From Stomorhina lunata (lineage: Eukaryota > Arthropoda > Insecta > Diptera > Rhiniidae), in NCBI GenBank assembly GCA_933228675.1, contig OW121742.1, positions 113,303,355-113,367,354 of the forward strand: a DNA stretch of 64,000 nt. Direction: 5' to 3'. The notes beneath the pieces were generated by a model. It had not been told where the DNA came from. It was given only the letters and a program-made list of their open reading frames with translations, and did no database searches. A program made the position numbers and the translations under genes. Below, piece by piece: positions 23,961 to 37,300 of this stretch (within the stretch, counting starts at the first letter, position 1; every line of letters starts with the position of its first letter).

Positions 23961-25744
23961 CCAAGGATCTCCGAGTAAAGGTGTCTTTTTGACACCATCT
24001 TTCAAATCTAATTTAAGGCGCGGGAAAATTTATAAATTGCTGTTTGGTTCTGGGTTTCTCAATCACTTTGGGCATCGTGTAATGCATTTCTTTTAGAAAT
24101 TATATATTTGTTGACATATTTTTTAACAAATCATACAACGAATATGTAGTCTCAAATTCTTGCACTTAACTTGTTGTTTGTCTACTAGGGCGAGAATAAC
24201 AGCCGAAAATTGGAGTTAACAATCCTCAAGTTGTGACCTCCATTGTTACCCTGATGAAAATGCTGAGTCGTATATAAAGTTTTTAAGCCATTCCGAAAAA
24301 AAGTTTTATAAAACTTTCGATATTAATTTCTAAAAATTTAATCAAACATTAAAAGTTAATCGTTCAATTTTCTTCATAAAATAACACCTTAATTGACGTC
24401 ATGAAACTAAGAACCTTTTATTTAAATGTCACCGTTCTAGTATATTCAATTATAAAAATGCATTAAAAATGATAAATGACCGTTTACTATCTTATCTCCA
24501 ATGAAATGTTTAAATAAAATGTGTTAAATTAAAACAAATTATTTGTTTTCAACATTTTATTTAAATTCTGTTTTACTGTTGTTATTACGCATTTCAAATA
24601 ATTTGCCCAAACTTTTGTAGACGTTTTGATATATGACAGTTATAAAAAAAATCTGGAAATAAAAGATTTGGAAACGTTTAAAAAATGTTTTATTTTTATT
24701 AAATTTCTTTTTTTGGTTGGTTGTTAAAACAATTAATAATGTTATTTTGTGGGGTTTTTTTTTTTAAACAATTAGCAAATTTTTGTAATTCTTCGCAGTT
24801 AATCATTTTGAATTAATAATTTTACATTTACAAAAAAATTAATTAGCACACCAATGTTATGAATATTTTTACTTAAATATCTGCGTCATCTTATTTTACA
24901 CATAAAAAAGCAGTCTAATTGCAAACAATTATTTTTATTTTTCGGTTTTTGGCCTTAAAAAAAACATTCGTGAATTTTTTTTATTTTTTTCTTAAAATTT
25001 ATATTTTACAATTATTTTTTAATAAATTTATTTATACATTTTTCATTGTTTTAGTTATTTTTCACGTTTATTTTTGTTATTTTGAAAATTTAAGTTTTTT
25101 AGTAACTGAATGTTGTTTTTATACAAAATATTTAAATATTTTGTAATTTCGTTTTTTTGGGAAATAAAAAATAGTTATTTATTTATTTTTACTTGTTTTA
25201 TTAATACCTAAATTAATTAATAACAAATCACAGTACACAATATAATTAATATACATTTAGCAATAATTAAGCCTTTATTTTGTTACAAAAGAAAAAAGTT
25301 TTAATTTATTAGTAAATACAAAAACCGGCTTTTTTATATAAAAAATATTAAATATTTCTTTTATTCTTTGTTTTTAGAAAAAATCTTAAACTTTATTTCG
25401 AGAACTTATAAATAAATGTAGAAAAATAGTTAAATATCTAAAATAACAAAAAAAAAAATTTTAAAAATATGTATTAACAATAAATTTTGAGTTTTATTTA
25501 TTAAAATTAAAAGTGTGAACAAAATTTAAATAATGTAGAAAATATTGGGTCAAGGAATTAACAAAAATGAATATTAAAAATAACTTCAAAAAATTTCAAA
25601 AATTGTTTAACATCAAAAATTTATATGAATATGAAGGTAATTCTTTAAAGTCATATTCGAAGTCATATTCGACATTAAAATTCAATTTGAAGCAAAATTT
25701 CTATCTTCGAAAAATTTCGAACATCAGAAATTTGCATAAAAACT
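23961..25744. other. AT-rich intergenic DNA, no gene seen
   Basis: The first 100 bp may be the 3' tail of the LINE remnant. The rest is AT-rich with no supported frame. The 75-codon frame at 24919-25146 is Phe/Ile-rich low complexity. Confidence 0.5.
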
Positions 25745-27560
25745 AAATTTTTCTATAGAAAAATCTTCGATAAAAATATTTTTCTAAAGAAAAATTTTAT
25801 AATATTTTTCTGTAAACAAATTTTCAAAAAAAATTTTTTCTATAGAAAAATTTTCGATAATAATTTTTTTCTATAAAACCATTTTTCTATAGACAAATTT
25901 TCAATAAAAATATTTTTCTATAGAAAAATTTTTGATAAAAATATTTTTCTTAAGAAAAATTTCGATAAAAATTTTTTTATAGAAAAATTTTTTTATAGAA
26001 AAATTTTTTTATAGAAAAATTTTTTTATAGAAAAATTTTTTATTATAGAAAAATTTTTTTTATAGAAAAATTTTCGATAGAAATTTTTCTATAGACAAAT
26101 TTTTGTTTAGAAATATTTTTCTATAGAAAAATTTTCGTTAGAAATATTTTTCTATAGAAAAATTTAAAAATAAAATACTTTTACAGAAAAACTTTCCAAA
26201 GAAATATTTTTCTATAGAAAAATATTTCTTTGGAAAAGAAAAAGAAATATTTTTCTATAGAAAAATTTTCCAAAGAAATATTTTCTATAGAAAAATTTTC
26301 CAAAGAAATATTTTTCTATAGAAAAATTTTCGTTAGATAAATATTTTTCTATAGAAAAATTTTCGTTAGATAAATATTTTTCTATAGAAAAATTTTCGTT
26401 AGATAAATATTTTTCTATAGAAAAATTTTCGTTAGATAAATATTTTTCTATAGAAAAATTTTCGTTAGATAAATATTTTTCTATAGAAAAATTTTCGTTA
26501 GATAAATATTTTTCTATAGAAAAATTTTAGTTAGATAAATATTTTTCTATAGAAAAATTTTCGTTAGATAAATATTTTTCTATAGAAAAATTTTCGTTAG
26601 ATAAATATTTTTCTATAGAAAAATTTTCGTTAGATAAATATTTTTCTATAGAAAAATTTTCGTTAGATAAATATTTTTCTATAGAAAAATTTTAGTTAGA
26701 TAAATATTTTTCTATAGAAACATTTTCGTTAGATAAATATTTTTCTATAGAAAAATTTTCGTTAGATAAATATTTTTCTATAGAAAAATTTTCGTTAGAT
26801 AAATATTTTTCTATAGAAAAATGTTCGTTAGATAAATATTTTTCTATAGAAAAATTTTCGTTAGATAAATATTTTTCTTAAGAAAAATTTTCGTTAGAAA
26901 TATTTTTCTTTAGAAAAATTTTCGTTAGAAATATTTTTCTTTAGAAAAATTTTCGTTAGAAATATTTTTCTTTAGAAAAATTTTCGTTAGAAATATTTTT
27001 CTTTAGAAAAATTTTCGTTAGAAATATTTTTCTTTAGAAAAATTTTCGTTAGAAATATTTTTCTTTAGAAAAATTTTCGTTAGAAATATTTTTCTTTAGA
27101 AAAATTTTCGTTAGAAATATTTTTCTTTAGAAAAATTTTCGTTATATATATTTTTTATAGAACAATTTTCGTTAGAAATGTTTTTTTATAGAACAATTTT
27201 CGTTGGAAATGTTTTTCTATAGAAAATTTTTTTTCTATAAAAAAAACTAAAAAAAAATTCTATAAAAACATTTTCCTATAGAAAAATCTTCGATTAAAAT
27301 ATTTTTATATAGAAAAATTTTCGAGAAAAATATATTTTTTTTTTCTATAGAAAAATTTTCGATAGACATTTTTTTCTATAGAAAAATTTTTAATAAATTC
27401 TAAAAAAAAATTTAATTTTTTTCTATAGAAAAGATTTCGACAAAAATACTTTTCTATAGAAAAATTTTCGATTAAGTTTTTTTTATAGAAAAATTTTTGA
27501 AGAAATTTTTTTTTTATAGAAAAGATTTCGATAAAATGATTTTTCTATAGAAAAGTTTTT
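25745..27560. repeat. Palindromic satellite, 33-bp unit (linker CGTTAGATAAATA)
   Basis: About 55 units carry the core TTTTTCTATAGAAAAA. The central block (about 26330-26880) is very homogeneous at 33 bp with linker TTTTCGTTAGATAAATA. A following block (26880-27140) has the core variant TTCTTTAGAA with linker CGTTAGAAATA, at least nine near-identical units, so a core mutation spread together with its unit. The edges are degenerate. Confidence 0.9.
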
Positions 27561-28126
27561 GAATCAAAATCTTTCTTGGCTTTTATTAAAATTGAGATTT
27601 GTAGCTTCCTTAACCCAATTAAAGTCCTTTAGTTTATAAAAGGGAAATTAATTTACCATGAAAAGTGAGCTCCCGGGGTAGCTTTGTAATTGGACTGAAT
27701 ATGTTTTAAAAAAATTATAATAAATAGATAAAATAAGCTCAAAATAAATGGCATTTAAAATGACAAAACAAAAAAAAAAAAACAAATCAATTATGGCAAA
27801 TCCTTTGCTAATTACTGGCTTATTATCCTTACACACTATTCGTTAACCTGCCTTCCAATAAATTAATTTTAATACATTTACAACAAAAAAATCACTTTGT
27901 AGACACAAAACACACTAAAAAAGACATCCTATGTAATTAAAGTGAAATACTTTTTCATACTTAATATAAAAAAAACATTTAGAAAATCCATTACAAAAAC
28001 TTGTTTTCTCTTAACCGAATTTTTTTGGTAATAATAGCTCAAATGGTTAGTTTCATACATGTGTTGGGTATAAACTATTACTTATAAAGTTTTGGCAGAC
28101 TAATACCATGTCTCAAATTAGTCCCA
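27561..28126. other. 3' flank of Mgat4, no other gene seen
   Basis: This is the downstream side of the minus-strand Mgat4 gene and probably contains its 3' UTR. I could not choose a polyadenylation site with confidence. No other feature is seen. Confidence 0.45.
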
Positions 28127-31100
28127 TCATCTCTTATTATCAACCTGTAAATCAATTTCACTTAGTAAAGCCCAATTTTCACTATCACCATGGACATGCA
28201 AGCGTATCTCCTTAATAGCACCGATTTTAGCATCTAATGAACCCTCAGCCACGCCCATCGTATCAAAATTTCCCACTATCAGATAACCATCAGTAGTGGA
28301 ATTGTAAAAACTCCACACCGGGGAGCTTTCACTTAAAGTGTCGGCGGGTAGAACTTCTATGGTAGTATTATAGAAACGATCTGACGGATGCTCCGAATTG
28401 CCACTGCGAAAGAGGTAATGCTTCAGTGGTGTTGGCTTATCGAAGGTGAATTGCACAAAGTCTCCCGGTTGCGGCAGCAAACCCCAGAAATAGGTCTCTC
28501 CCTTATAGGCTCTCTTCAACTGATAGTTTTTATAGGCCGCAATATTCGACTTAACCTGGGCCGGTGGATTGTGTGGATGGCCATAGAAGGCGGGAACTTT
28601 AGAGCCAAACTGTTTATCTTTCAGCTTTTGTACTTTTCCCTTCAGCGATGAACTGGTGCCGATGTGCTGAAATAGCGAGGGATGATAGTGCAGCCAATAT
28701 TTGGCCCGCTCTTGATTGCAGTGCTTCTGGTCCTGATCGGTGCGACACACTTTCGATTCGATGAAATAGCCGAGCAGCCAGTCGACCGGTTTTTCGTTGT
28801 AGAACATTTGGAAAAATGTTATGAGATAGGGTAATTCAGCCGATTTGAACATTTTACCTATGAAACCCAATTGACAGAAATCGAGTAGAAACCAGGGTGG
28901 CTGGTCGGGTTTGGTCAAAGCACTTTTGGTAATGGCGAATTTTTTCATGGTCGTTATAAAATGACGTTTGGCTAGGATGTCGTCTTCGAGCTGGACGTAG
29001 AAGGTGCCTGGAAAAAGAAGATATCACGTTTAATTTGATAAAAACATATACGTTATATATTACAATCGAGGGTGCTTATATAATTCCGTTATTAGTGTCT
29101 ATGGGATAATCGTAATCATGGGATATTAAACAGTCTTATATTAACTGTTATATAATCCAATCGTGGGTTATTATGTAGACCAATCTTGGGCTATTTATAG
29201 TCTAATTGTGGGCTATTATATAGTCCAATCGTGGGCTATTATATAGTCCAATCGTGGGCTATTATATAGTCCAACCATGGGCTCTTATATAGTCCAATCG
29301 TGGCCTATTATAGGGTCTAATTGTAGGATTTTATATAGTTCAATTGTAGGCTATTATAGAGTCGAACCGTGGGTTATTATAGTCTAATCGTGGACTTTTG
29401 TATAGTACAATTGTGGACTTTTATATAAACTATTCGTGCGCTATTATATAGTCTAATAGTGGGCTATTATATAGCCCAATCGTGGGTTATTATATACTCC
29501 AATAGCGGTCCAATCTTGGGCTATTTATAGTCTAATCGTGGGCTATTATATACTCCAATCGTGGGCTATTATATAGTGCAATCGTGGGTTATTTTGTAGG
29601 CCAATCTCGGGCTATTATATAGACCAATCTTGGGCTGTTTATAGTCTAATCGTGGGATATTATATAGTACAATCGTGGGCTATTATATAGTCCAATCATA
29701 GGCTATTATATATGCCAATCATAGGCTATTATATAATCCAATCGTGGGCTATTATGTAGTCCAATCGTGGGCTATTATATAGTCCAATCGTGGGCTATTA
29801 TATAGTCCAGTCGTGGCCTATTATATAGCCCAATCGTGGCCTATTATATAGTCCAATCGTGGGCTATTATATAGTCCAATTGTGGCCTATTATATAGTCC
29901 AATCGTGGCATATTATATAGTTCAACCGTGGGCTATTATCTCGTCCAATCAAGGGCTATTATATAGTCCAATTGTGGCCTATTGTATAGTCCAATCGTGG
30001 CATATTATATAGTTCTACCGTGGGCTATTATCTCGTCCAATCAAGGGCTATATAATGTCCAATTGTGGGCTATTATCTCGTCCAATCAAGGGCTATATAA
30101 TGTCCAATTGAGGTCTATTATCTCGTCCAATCAAGGGCTATATAATGTCCAATTGTGGGCTTTTATATAGTTCAATTGTGGGCTATTATATAGTCCAATT
30201 GTGGGCTTTTATATATTTCAATTGTGGGCTATTATCATCGGTTTAATAAAGACCAATTGTGGGGTATATAGTAGTGTAATCGTGAGCTATTGTATAGTTG
30301 TATTATAGGCTATTATGTCGCCCAATCGTGGGCTATTGTTTAATATAGTCTTGATTTATTATATAGTAAACTCGTGGGCTATTATACAGTTAAATCGAGG
30401 TCTATTGTACTATATAGTCATATGTGATTCCTATTAATTTGATGACACATTAAATGTGATTCTAATTCCACTTACCTTTCGATTGTGCATAGGCCATTAG
30501 ATAGGCGAAATCTAGATTCTGTTTACTTCTCCATTTTACCCTCTCCAATGCATCATTTAGCGTTATACGCAACTTATCTAAATTCGGATAATAGGAGGGC
30601 GCCGGAGCTATGATCTCGATTAAACCATTTTCTATGTATGGCTCAAACGAAGCCTCCACTTTCTTGGCTATCAGCTGTACTGTGTCCAAATCCGTTTCGC
30701 CTATGAAGACTATAATTAAGGTCTCATTTTGTTCCTCCTCATTCATATTCTCGATGAGATTGCGCAAAGTACCCAAAAGATAAGATTGCTTTTCCCTAAC
30801 CACGGTGGGTATGCCCAAAACTATGCTGACATCCGAACGACCGTGAGATCTTAAGAGAGCAGGCTTCAAAGAGTTGGGATCATCCAAGAGATGAGGCAGA
30901 AAGTGAAAGGAAGTGGGTAGGCGTACATTTGCCGACGAGGCTAAATGCATTTGTTGGGATGTATGCAGTTGAGAGGCATTACGCAGTATTTGTCTAGCCT
31001 CGGCCGAAAGGCCATCCAGCAGAGATGAGCCAGCCGCAGGTGAAGAGTTTGAATTAAAGAAGGTGGAGATATTTTTATCCAAACCGACGACTGAGGGCAT

Positions 31101-31349
31101 TGAGGTCACCGATGTTGCGGAGAGATTTTGTAGTTGAGCAACATATTGCGAGAGCAGGGCGACATCTTCTTGACGCGTTCGATACATGGACTCCAAATAC
31201 TGAAGACGCATATGACACTCGCCCAAACGCTGAGACAACGATTGTTCGGTGGATAGTTCTGGACCCATTATCATAAGGACTATAGCACATGGCAGCAGTA
31301 TGATGACTAAGGTTAATAAAAGACAACTACGTTGGCGGATCTTAAACAT
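28127..31349 (-). CDS. Mgat4: Alpha-1,3-mannosyl-glycoprotein 4-beta-N-acetylglucosaminyltransferase (GnT-IV, GT54)
   Basis: Two exons, 31349-30476 and 29007-28127, splice cleanly (donor G|GTAAGT, acceptor TTTTCCAG, phase 1) to a 584-aa protein. Residues 1-9 are cytosolic, about 10-31 form a membrane anchor (LLLTLVIILLPCAIVLMIMG), and a coiled stem follows. This is the type II topology of Golgi glycosyltransferases. The catalytic domain begins near SDVSIVLGIPTVVREKQSYL. The splice junction completes FYVQLEDDILAK, whose EDD (299-301) is the metal/UDP-GlcNAc-binding motif of GT54. FQMFYNEKPVDWLLGYF follows. The last 150 residues form the C-terminal lectin-like domain of the family. The enzyme adds a beta-1,4 GlcNAc branch to the alpha-1,3 mannose arm of N-glycans. 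I chose the ATG at 31349-31347 because it directly precedes the anchor. Whether it is the A or B type is not resolved. Confidence 0.93.
29095..30420. repeat. 23-bp minisatellite filling the Mgat4 intron
   Basis: About 55 units of the type GGGCTATTATATAGTCCAATCG fill most of the 1468-bp intron (29008-30475). Local variants form sub-blocks, such as one with TATCTCGTCCAATCAAGG at about 29940-30150, which has its own longer repeat period. It is non-coding. Confidence 0.9.
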
Positions 31350-32041
31350 TGTTATCTTAGAGATAATGTTATAAATCAATTAATTTTAAAAAAAATTAAA
31401 CTTTGAGTGACTTTTTATGATTGTTTTGTAAAAATTAGTTTGAGTAAAAAATTGTATGTGAATAACACTTGAAGAGACTCGTGGGTTCTCTTTTTCTTTA
31501 GGTTATTTTTTGGTCATGTATGAGGCGAAGTTTATTTACAGTTAAATTTGAGATTCTCTGAGTTCGTAAAACTCTAGTTTATTGTAAATAGAGAGTAATT
31601 TTGTTGAGATGTTATATAAAGAGCTAAGTGGATCATTCAAAAGTTTTCTTTTCTTCTACTCCGGGGTTTCTTAGTAATGTCTGATGTAGGCAATAGAAAT
31701 TGGTTGAAGTCCTCACTAAGTTAAGAAATATGAAATATGAAGCGATACAAATTTTCTTTTAAGAGGCAAAAGTGTTGAATATGAGGTTCTCTTTTCTTCT
31801 TCTCCGGGGTTTCTTGGTAATGTCTGATGTAGAAATAGAAATTGGTTGAAGTCCTCACTAAGTTTTAATAAATGTGAAGCGATAAAAATGTTATTTAAAG
31901 AGATGTTCTCTGTTTTCCTTCTCTGGGGATCTTGTTTATGTTTATAGCAAAATTTTGTTTTGAATTTTCGTTTGAAGTCTTAGTTATGGTGAGAAGAGTG
32001 TAATGTGAATATTTTTTTTTATAGAGAGCAAATGTGATCAA

Positions 32042-32054
32042 TGACCTCTGACCT
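32042..32054 (-). promoter_or_regulatory. DR1 nuclear-receptor-like site, copy 1
   Basis: On the minus strand this reads AGGTCAGAGGTCA, a perfect direct repeat of AGGTCA with a 1-bp spacer. DR1 is the consensus for HNF4- and RXR/USP-type receptors. It lies about 0.7 kb upstream of the Mgat4 ATG. It is part of a tandem repeat, so it may be incidental. Confidence 0.4.
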
Positions 32055-32265
32055 CAGGTGATTTTAAACATGTATGATCTTGAAAATCTCTTTGATTATT
32101 GAAGTTGAAGTTATGGTAAGTAGAGATGTTCTCTTTTCTCCTTTTCTGGGGATCTTGTTTATATTTATAGCAAAATTTTACAATCTTATCGTCGTTTGAA
32201 GTCTTAGTTATGGTGAGAAGAGTTAGATGTAAATATTTGTATTTATAGAGAGCAAATGTGATCAA

Positions 32266-32278
32266 TGACCTCTGACCT
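32266..32278 (-). promoter_or_regulatory. DR1 nuclear-receptor-like site, copy 2
   Basis: The sequence is identical to the copy at 32042-32054 and sits in the next tandem unit, 224 bp further upstream of Mgat4. Both copies are followed by CAGGTGATTTTAAACATG. Confidence 0.4.
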
Positions 32279-32480
32279 CAGGTGATTTTAAACATGTATG
32301 ATCCCAAAAATCTTTTCGATTATTAAAGCCGGAGTTATGGTAAGTAGAGATGTTCTCTTTTCTCCTTTTCTGTTATGGTGAGAAGAGTGTGATGTGAATA
32401 TTTTTTTTATAGAGAGCAAATGAGTTATGGTAAGTAGAGAGATTAATTTAGAGGGAATTTTAATCAAAAATATCTCCCTT

Positions 32481-34324
32481 TTCTGTTCCTCGGGGAATTT
32501 TGATGTAGAACTTGTTTGAAGCTTAATTTCTAAATCTCTTGGTTGTTTGAAGTCGAAGTTATGGCGAGAGCGATATTAATATTTCTTTATAGAGAGCAAA
32601 TGTGATTAATAAGAAACTCTCACTCCTCTTTTCTTAAATGATTTTGATCATGTGCAAAATGTTGAGAACCTTTTCGATGATTGTAGACTAGGTTCGGGTA
32701 TAAAGAGATGTAGATATAGTTTGTAGCAAAATTTTTGTGAAATATAAACGTTGGTGTGCTTCTCTGAGATGTGTTGGATGTGGGATTTGTAACGAAATTT
32801 GTGTAATGTTATTGTAAATATGTTTCTCTGAGACGAGCTGGATGTGCGATGTATTTTAGTATTTTCTTAACAATTTAAATTATCTTTAAATCCAAAACTA
32901 ATCTCAATTTTCGATGTTGTAAATTATTGTAGTAAAAAAATAATGAAGTTCTCTCTCGTTATGTCGTTATCTCGTTATCTCGCTTTCTCTCTCGCTTGTC
33001 CTTTTAAATTTTTCTTATATTTAAATGTAGACTTTAGGTAAAAAATGTATGTAAACCATGTAGATAATGTATAAGTTGGGTAAGTTAGTTTAAAAGTTAT
33101 TCTTCTTAAGAATTTTTATTGTAGTTTTTTTTCTTCTCAATTTTTAACAATCATAAGATTTCGCCTTAAAAAAGCTTTGATTCGAAATTTTTCGCGAAAG
33201 AAAGAAAAATATAAAGAAAGTTTATGGACTTCTGTCTAGCATTTCAAACTTGTAAATATTATAACAAAAAGAGTTTTTCTTAGAGTTTATAAAAGATTTT
33301 ATAAAATTTTGTAGTTTATCTTCTTTTTTAAATTAAGTTATAGTTAGTTAATCCTTAGCTTTTGTTACGAAATCTCCTCCAGTTTTCTTTGTAATTCAGC
33401 AACTTTTTACCTTGTTAGTTATTTCTTTTAAGTATATTTTTTTTATATAGAAAATTTTTTCCTCGATTCACTTGTTTTTCAAAAATTCTTTTTCCTTGTA
33501 AACAATTAAAATTTTATGGTTTATTCATTGTTTGTTTTTTTGATTTCTTTCATTCTGCATCCTTTTGTTCCTTTTATAGTTTAAATATTGTTTCTAGTTT
33601 GGGAAAATAATCATAATAATAATAATAATATTACTAAAATTCCTTGTACACAATTCCGATTTTTTTATTTAATTATTTTCTTTGAGGATGTTTTATAGTT
33701 CCATTGTAATGGCCGCGGAAAATCTAAAAAGAAAGCATGAAAGAAGAATAATTGGTTATTCAAATATAGAACATATTGGATATATAAATTATATGTAATA
33801 ACAATAGATGGTCCCGCCCAAGTTGCTAGACAAAGCTGAAATGATTTTGTTCAAAAGTTAAAAAAAAAATAAGAGAATTTTACCCCTTTTACCCCATGAA
33901 CTGAAAAGTACCAAATATCTATTTATCGTTTCTATATGTAATAGTTCGAAAAAGGTTCCACAAACTAGTTTCTACCCGCTTTTTAAACATATTTTCAAAA
34001 AAGAACCAAAAAGTGTTTTCTTAACACTTCTTTAAAGGGTCATTAAATTTGAGGTAGGAAGCTCCCAAATTCACAAAAACGCTTGTAAATCTGAAGATAA
34101 TGTAAATAATAGAAAGTCCTGCCCACATTACTGGATAAAAAAAAACGCTTGTAAATCTGAAGATAATGTTAGTTTAGACTTCAGACCTATAAGCAGGCGT
34201 AGGCGCCCTTACTACCAGAAGCCGAAGATTTTTTGTAATTTTCGTAAATATCACGATCATAAATTAAACTCGTGAAAATGGGTGTTAAAAACATTCAGTT
34301 GGGATTTGGATGTTAGCAAAATCT
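32481..34324. other. Intergenic DNA upstream of Mgat4, no gene seen
   Basis: Further weak relatives of the upstream repeat reach about 32840. (AAT)n lies at about 33609-33640. A segment around AAACGCTTGTAAATCTGAAG is duplicated at 34075 and 34142. No coding frame is supported. Confidence 0.5.
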
Positions 34325-37300
34325 AGTTTTGGATAAAAATATTTTTCTATAGAAAAATTTTCAATCACAAAATTTTTTTATAGAAAAATTTTCGATAAAA
34401 ATATTTTTCTTTAGAAATATCTTTGTTAAAAATATTTTTCTATATAAAAAAATTTTCGATAAAAAATATTTTTCTATAGAAAAATTTTTGATAAAAAAAT
34501 TTTTCTATAGAAAAATTTTCGATAAAAAAATTTTTCTATAGAAAAATTTTCGATAAAAAAATTTTTCTATAGAAAAATTTTCGATAAAAAAATTTTTCTA
34601 TAAAAAAATTTTTCTATAAAAAAATTTTCGATAAAAATATTTTTCTATAGAAAATTTTCGATAAAAATATTTTTCTAAAGAAAAAATTTCGATAAAAATA
34701 TTTTTCTAAAGAAAAATTTTCGATACAAATATTTTTGCATAGAAAAATTTTCGATAAAAAAATTTTCTATAGACAAATTTTCGATAAAAATATTTTTCTA
34801 TAGAAAAATTATCGACAAAAATATTTTTCTATAGAAAAATTTTTGTTAAAAATATTTTTCTATAGAAAAATATTTGTTAAAAATATTTTTCTATAGAAAA
34901 ATTTTCGATAAAAATATTTTTCTATAGAAAATTTTCGATAAAAATATTTTTCTAAAGAAAAATTTTCGATAAAAATATTTTTCTAAAGAAAAATTTTCGA
35001 TACAAATATTTTTGCATAGAAAAATTTTCGACAAAAAAATTTTCTATAGACAAATTTTCGATAAAAATATTTTTTTATAGAAAAATTATCGATAAAAATA
35101 TTTTTCTATAGAACAATTTTTGTTAAAAATATTTTTCTATAGAAAAATTTTTGTTAAAAATATTTTTCTATAGAAAAATTTTTGTTAAAAATATTTTTCT
35201 ATAGAAAAATTTTTGTTAAAAATATTTTTCTATAGAAAAATTTTTGTTAAAAATATTTTTCTATAGAAAAATTTTTGTTAAAAATATTTTTCTATAGAAA
35301 AATTTTTGTTAAAAATATTTTTCTATAGAAAAATTTTCGATAAAAATACCTTTCTATAAAAAAAGTTTCGATAAAAATATCTTTCTATAGAAAAACTTTT
35401 CATAAAAATATTTTTCTATAGAAAAATTTTCGCTAAAAATATTTTTCTAAAGAAAAAATTTCGATAAAAATATTTTTCTAAAGAAAAATTTTCGATAAAA
35501 ATATTTTTGCATAGAAAAATTTTCGATAAAAAAATTTTCTATAGACAAATTTTCGATAAAAATATTTTTCTGTAGAAAAATTATCGATAAAAATATTTTT
35601 CTATAGAAAAATTTTTGTTAAAAGTATTTTTCTATAGAAAAATTTTTGTTAAAAATATTTTTCTATAGAAAAATTTTTGTTAAAAAAATTTTTCTATAGA
35701 AAAATTTTTGTTAAAAATATTTTTTATAGAAAAATTTTCGATAAAAAAATTTTTCTATAGAAAAATTTTCGATAAAAAAATTTTTCTATAGAAAAATTTT
35801 CGATAAAAATATTTTTCTATAGAAAATTTTCGATAAAAATATTTTTCTAAAGAAAAATTTTCGATAAAAATATTTTTCTAAAGAAAAATTTTCGATACAA
35901 ATATTTTTGCATAGAAAAATTTTCGACAAAAAAATTTTCCATAGACAAATTTTCGATAAAAATATTTTTCTATAGAAAAATTATCGATAAAAATATTTTT
36001 CTATAGAAAAATTTTTGTTAAAAATATTTTTCTATAGAAAAATTTTTGTTAAAAATATTTTTCTATAGAAAAATTTTTGTTAAAAATATTTTTCTATAGA
36101 AAAATTTTTGTTAAAAATTTTTTTCTATAGAAAAATTTTTGTTAAAAATATTTTTCTATAGAAAAATTTTCGATAAAAATACCTTTCTATAAAAAAATTT
36201 TCGATAAAAATATCTTTCTATAGAAAAACTTTTCATAAAAATATTTTTCTATAGAAAAATTTTCGCTAAAAATATTTTTCTAAAGAAAAAATTTCGATAA
36301 AAATATTTTTCTAAAGAAAAATTTTCGATAAAAATATTTTTGCATAGAAAAATTTTCGATAAAAAAATTTTCTATAGACAAATTTTCGATAAAAATATTT
36401 TTCTGTAGAAAAATTATCGATAAAAATATTTTTCTATAGAAAAATTTTTGTTAAAAGTATTTTTCTATAGAAAAATTTTTGTTAAAAATATTTTTCTATA
36501 GAAAAATTTTTGTTAAAAATATTTTTCTACAGAAAAATTTTTGTTAAAAATATTTTTCTATAGAAAAATTTTCGATAAAAAAATGTTTCTATAGAAAAAT
36601 TTTCGATAAAAAAATGTTTCTATAGAAAAATTTTCGATAAAAAAATTTTTCTATAGAAAAATTTTCGATAAAAAAATTTTTCTATAGAAAAATTTTCGAT
36701 AAAAAAATTTTTCTATAGAAAAATTTTCGATAAAAAAATTTTTCTATAGAAAAATTTTCGATAAAAAAATTTTTCTATAGAAAAATTTTCGATAAAAAAA
36801 TTTTTCTATAGAAAAATTTTCGATAAAAAAATTTTTCTATAGAAAAATTTTTCTATAGAAAAATTTTCGATAAAAAAATTTTTCTATAGAAAAATTTTTG
36901 ATAAAAGAATTTTTCTATAGAAAAATTTGCGATAAAAAAATTTTTCTATAGAAAATTTTTCGATAAAAATATTTTTCTATAGAAAATTTTTCGATAAAAA
37001 ATATTTTTCTATAGAAACATTTTGGATAAAAAATATTTTTCTATAGAAAAATTTTCCATAAAAAATATTTTTCTATAAAAAAAAATTTTCGATAAAAAAT
37101 ATTTTTCTATAGAAAAATTTTCGATAAAAAATATTTTTCTATAGATAAATTTTCGATAAAGATATAAAAATTTTTCCATAGAAAAATTTTCGATAAAGGA
37201 ACTTTTCTATAGAAAAATTTTCGATAAAAAATATTTTTCTATATAAAAAAATTTTCGATAAAAAATATTTTTCTATAGAAAAATTTTCGATAAAAAATAT

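Larger units (their letters stand above)
31600..32480. repeat. Degenerate tandem repeats upstream of Mgat4 (about 145 and 220 bp)
   Basis: Segments starting CTCCGGGGTTTCTTNGTAATG recur at about 31660 and 31800. Segments starting GATGTTCTCTNTTTTCC recur at about 31905, 32125 and 32348, followed by GTTTGAAGTCTTAGTTATGGTGAGAAGAG and TATAGAGAGCAAATG. The block lies 250-1130 bp upstream of the Mgat4 ATG and so could be part of its promoter or 5' UTR. No coding frame is supported. Confidence 0.6.

Noticed and set aside
24919..25146. 75-codon hydrophobic plus-strand frame
   Set aside because: It is low-complexity T-rich sequence giving Phe, Ile and Leu. No conservation signal can be seen.
28388..28651. 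Plus-strand frame inside Mgat4 exon 2
   Set aside because: It is the antisense shadow of a well-supported coding exon.
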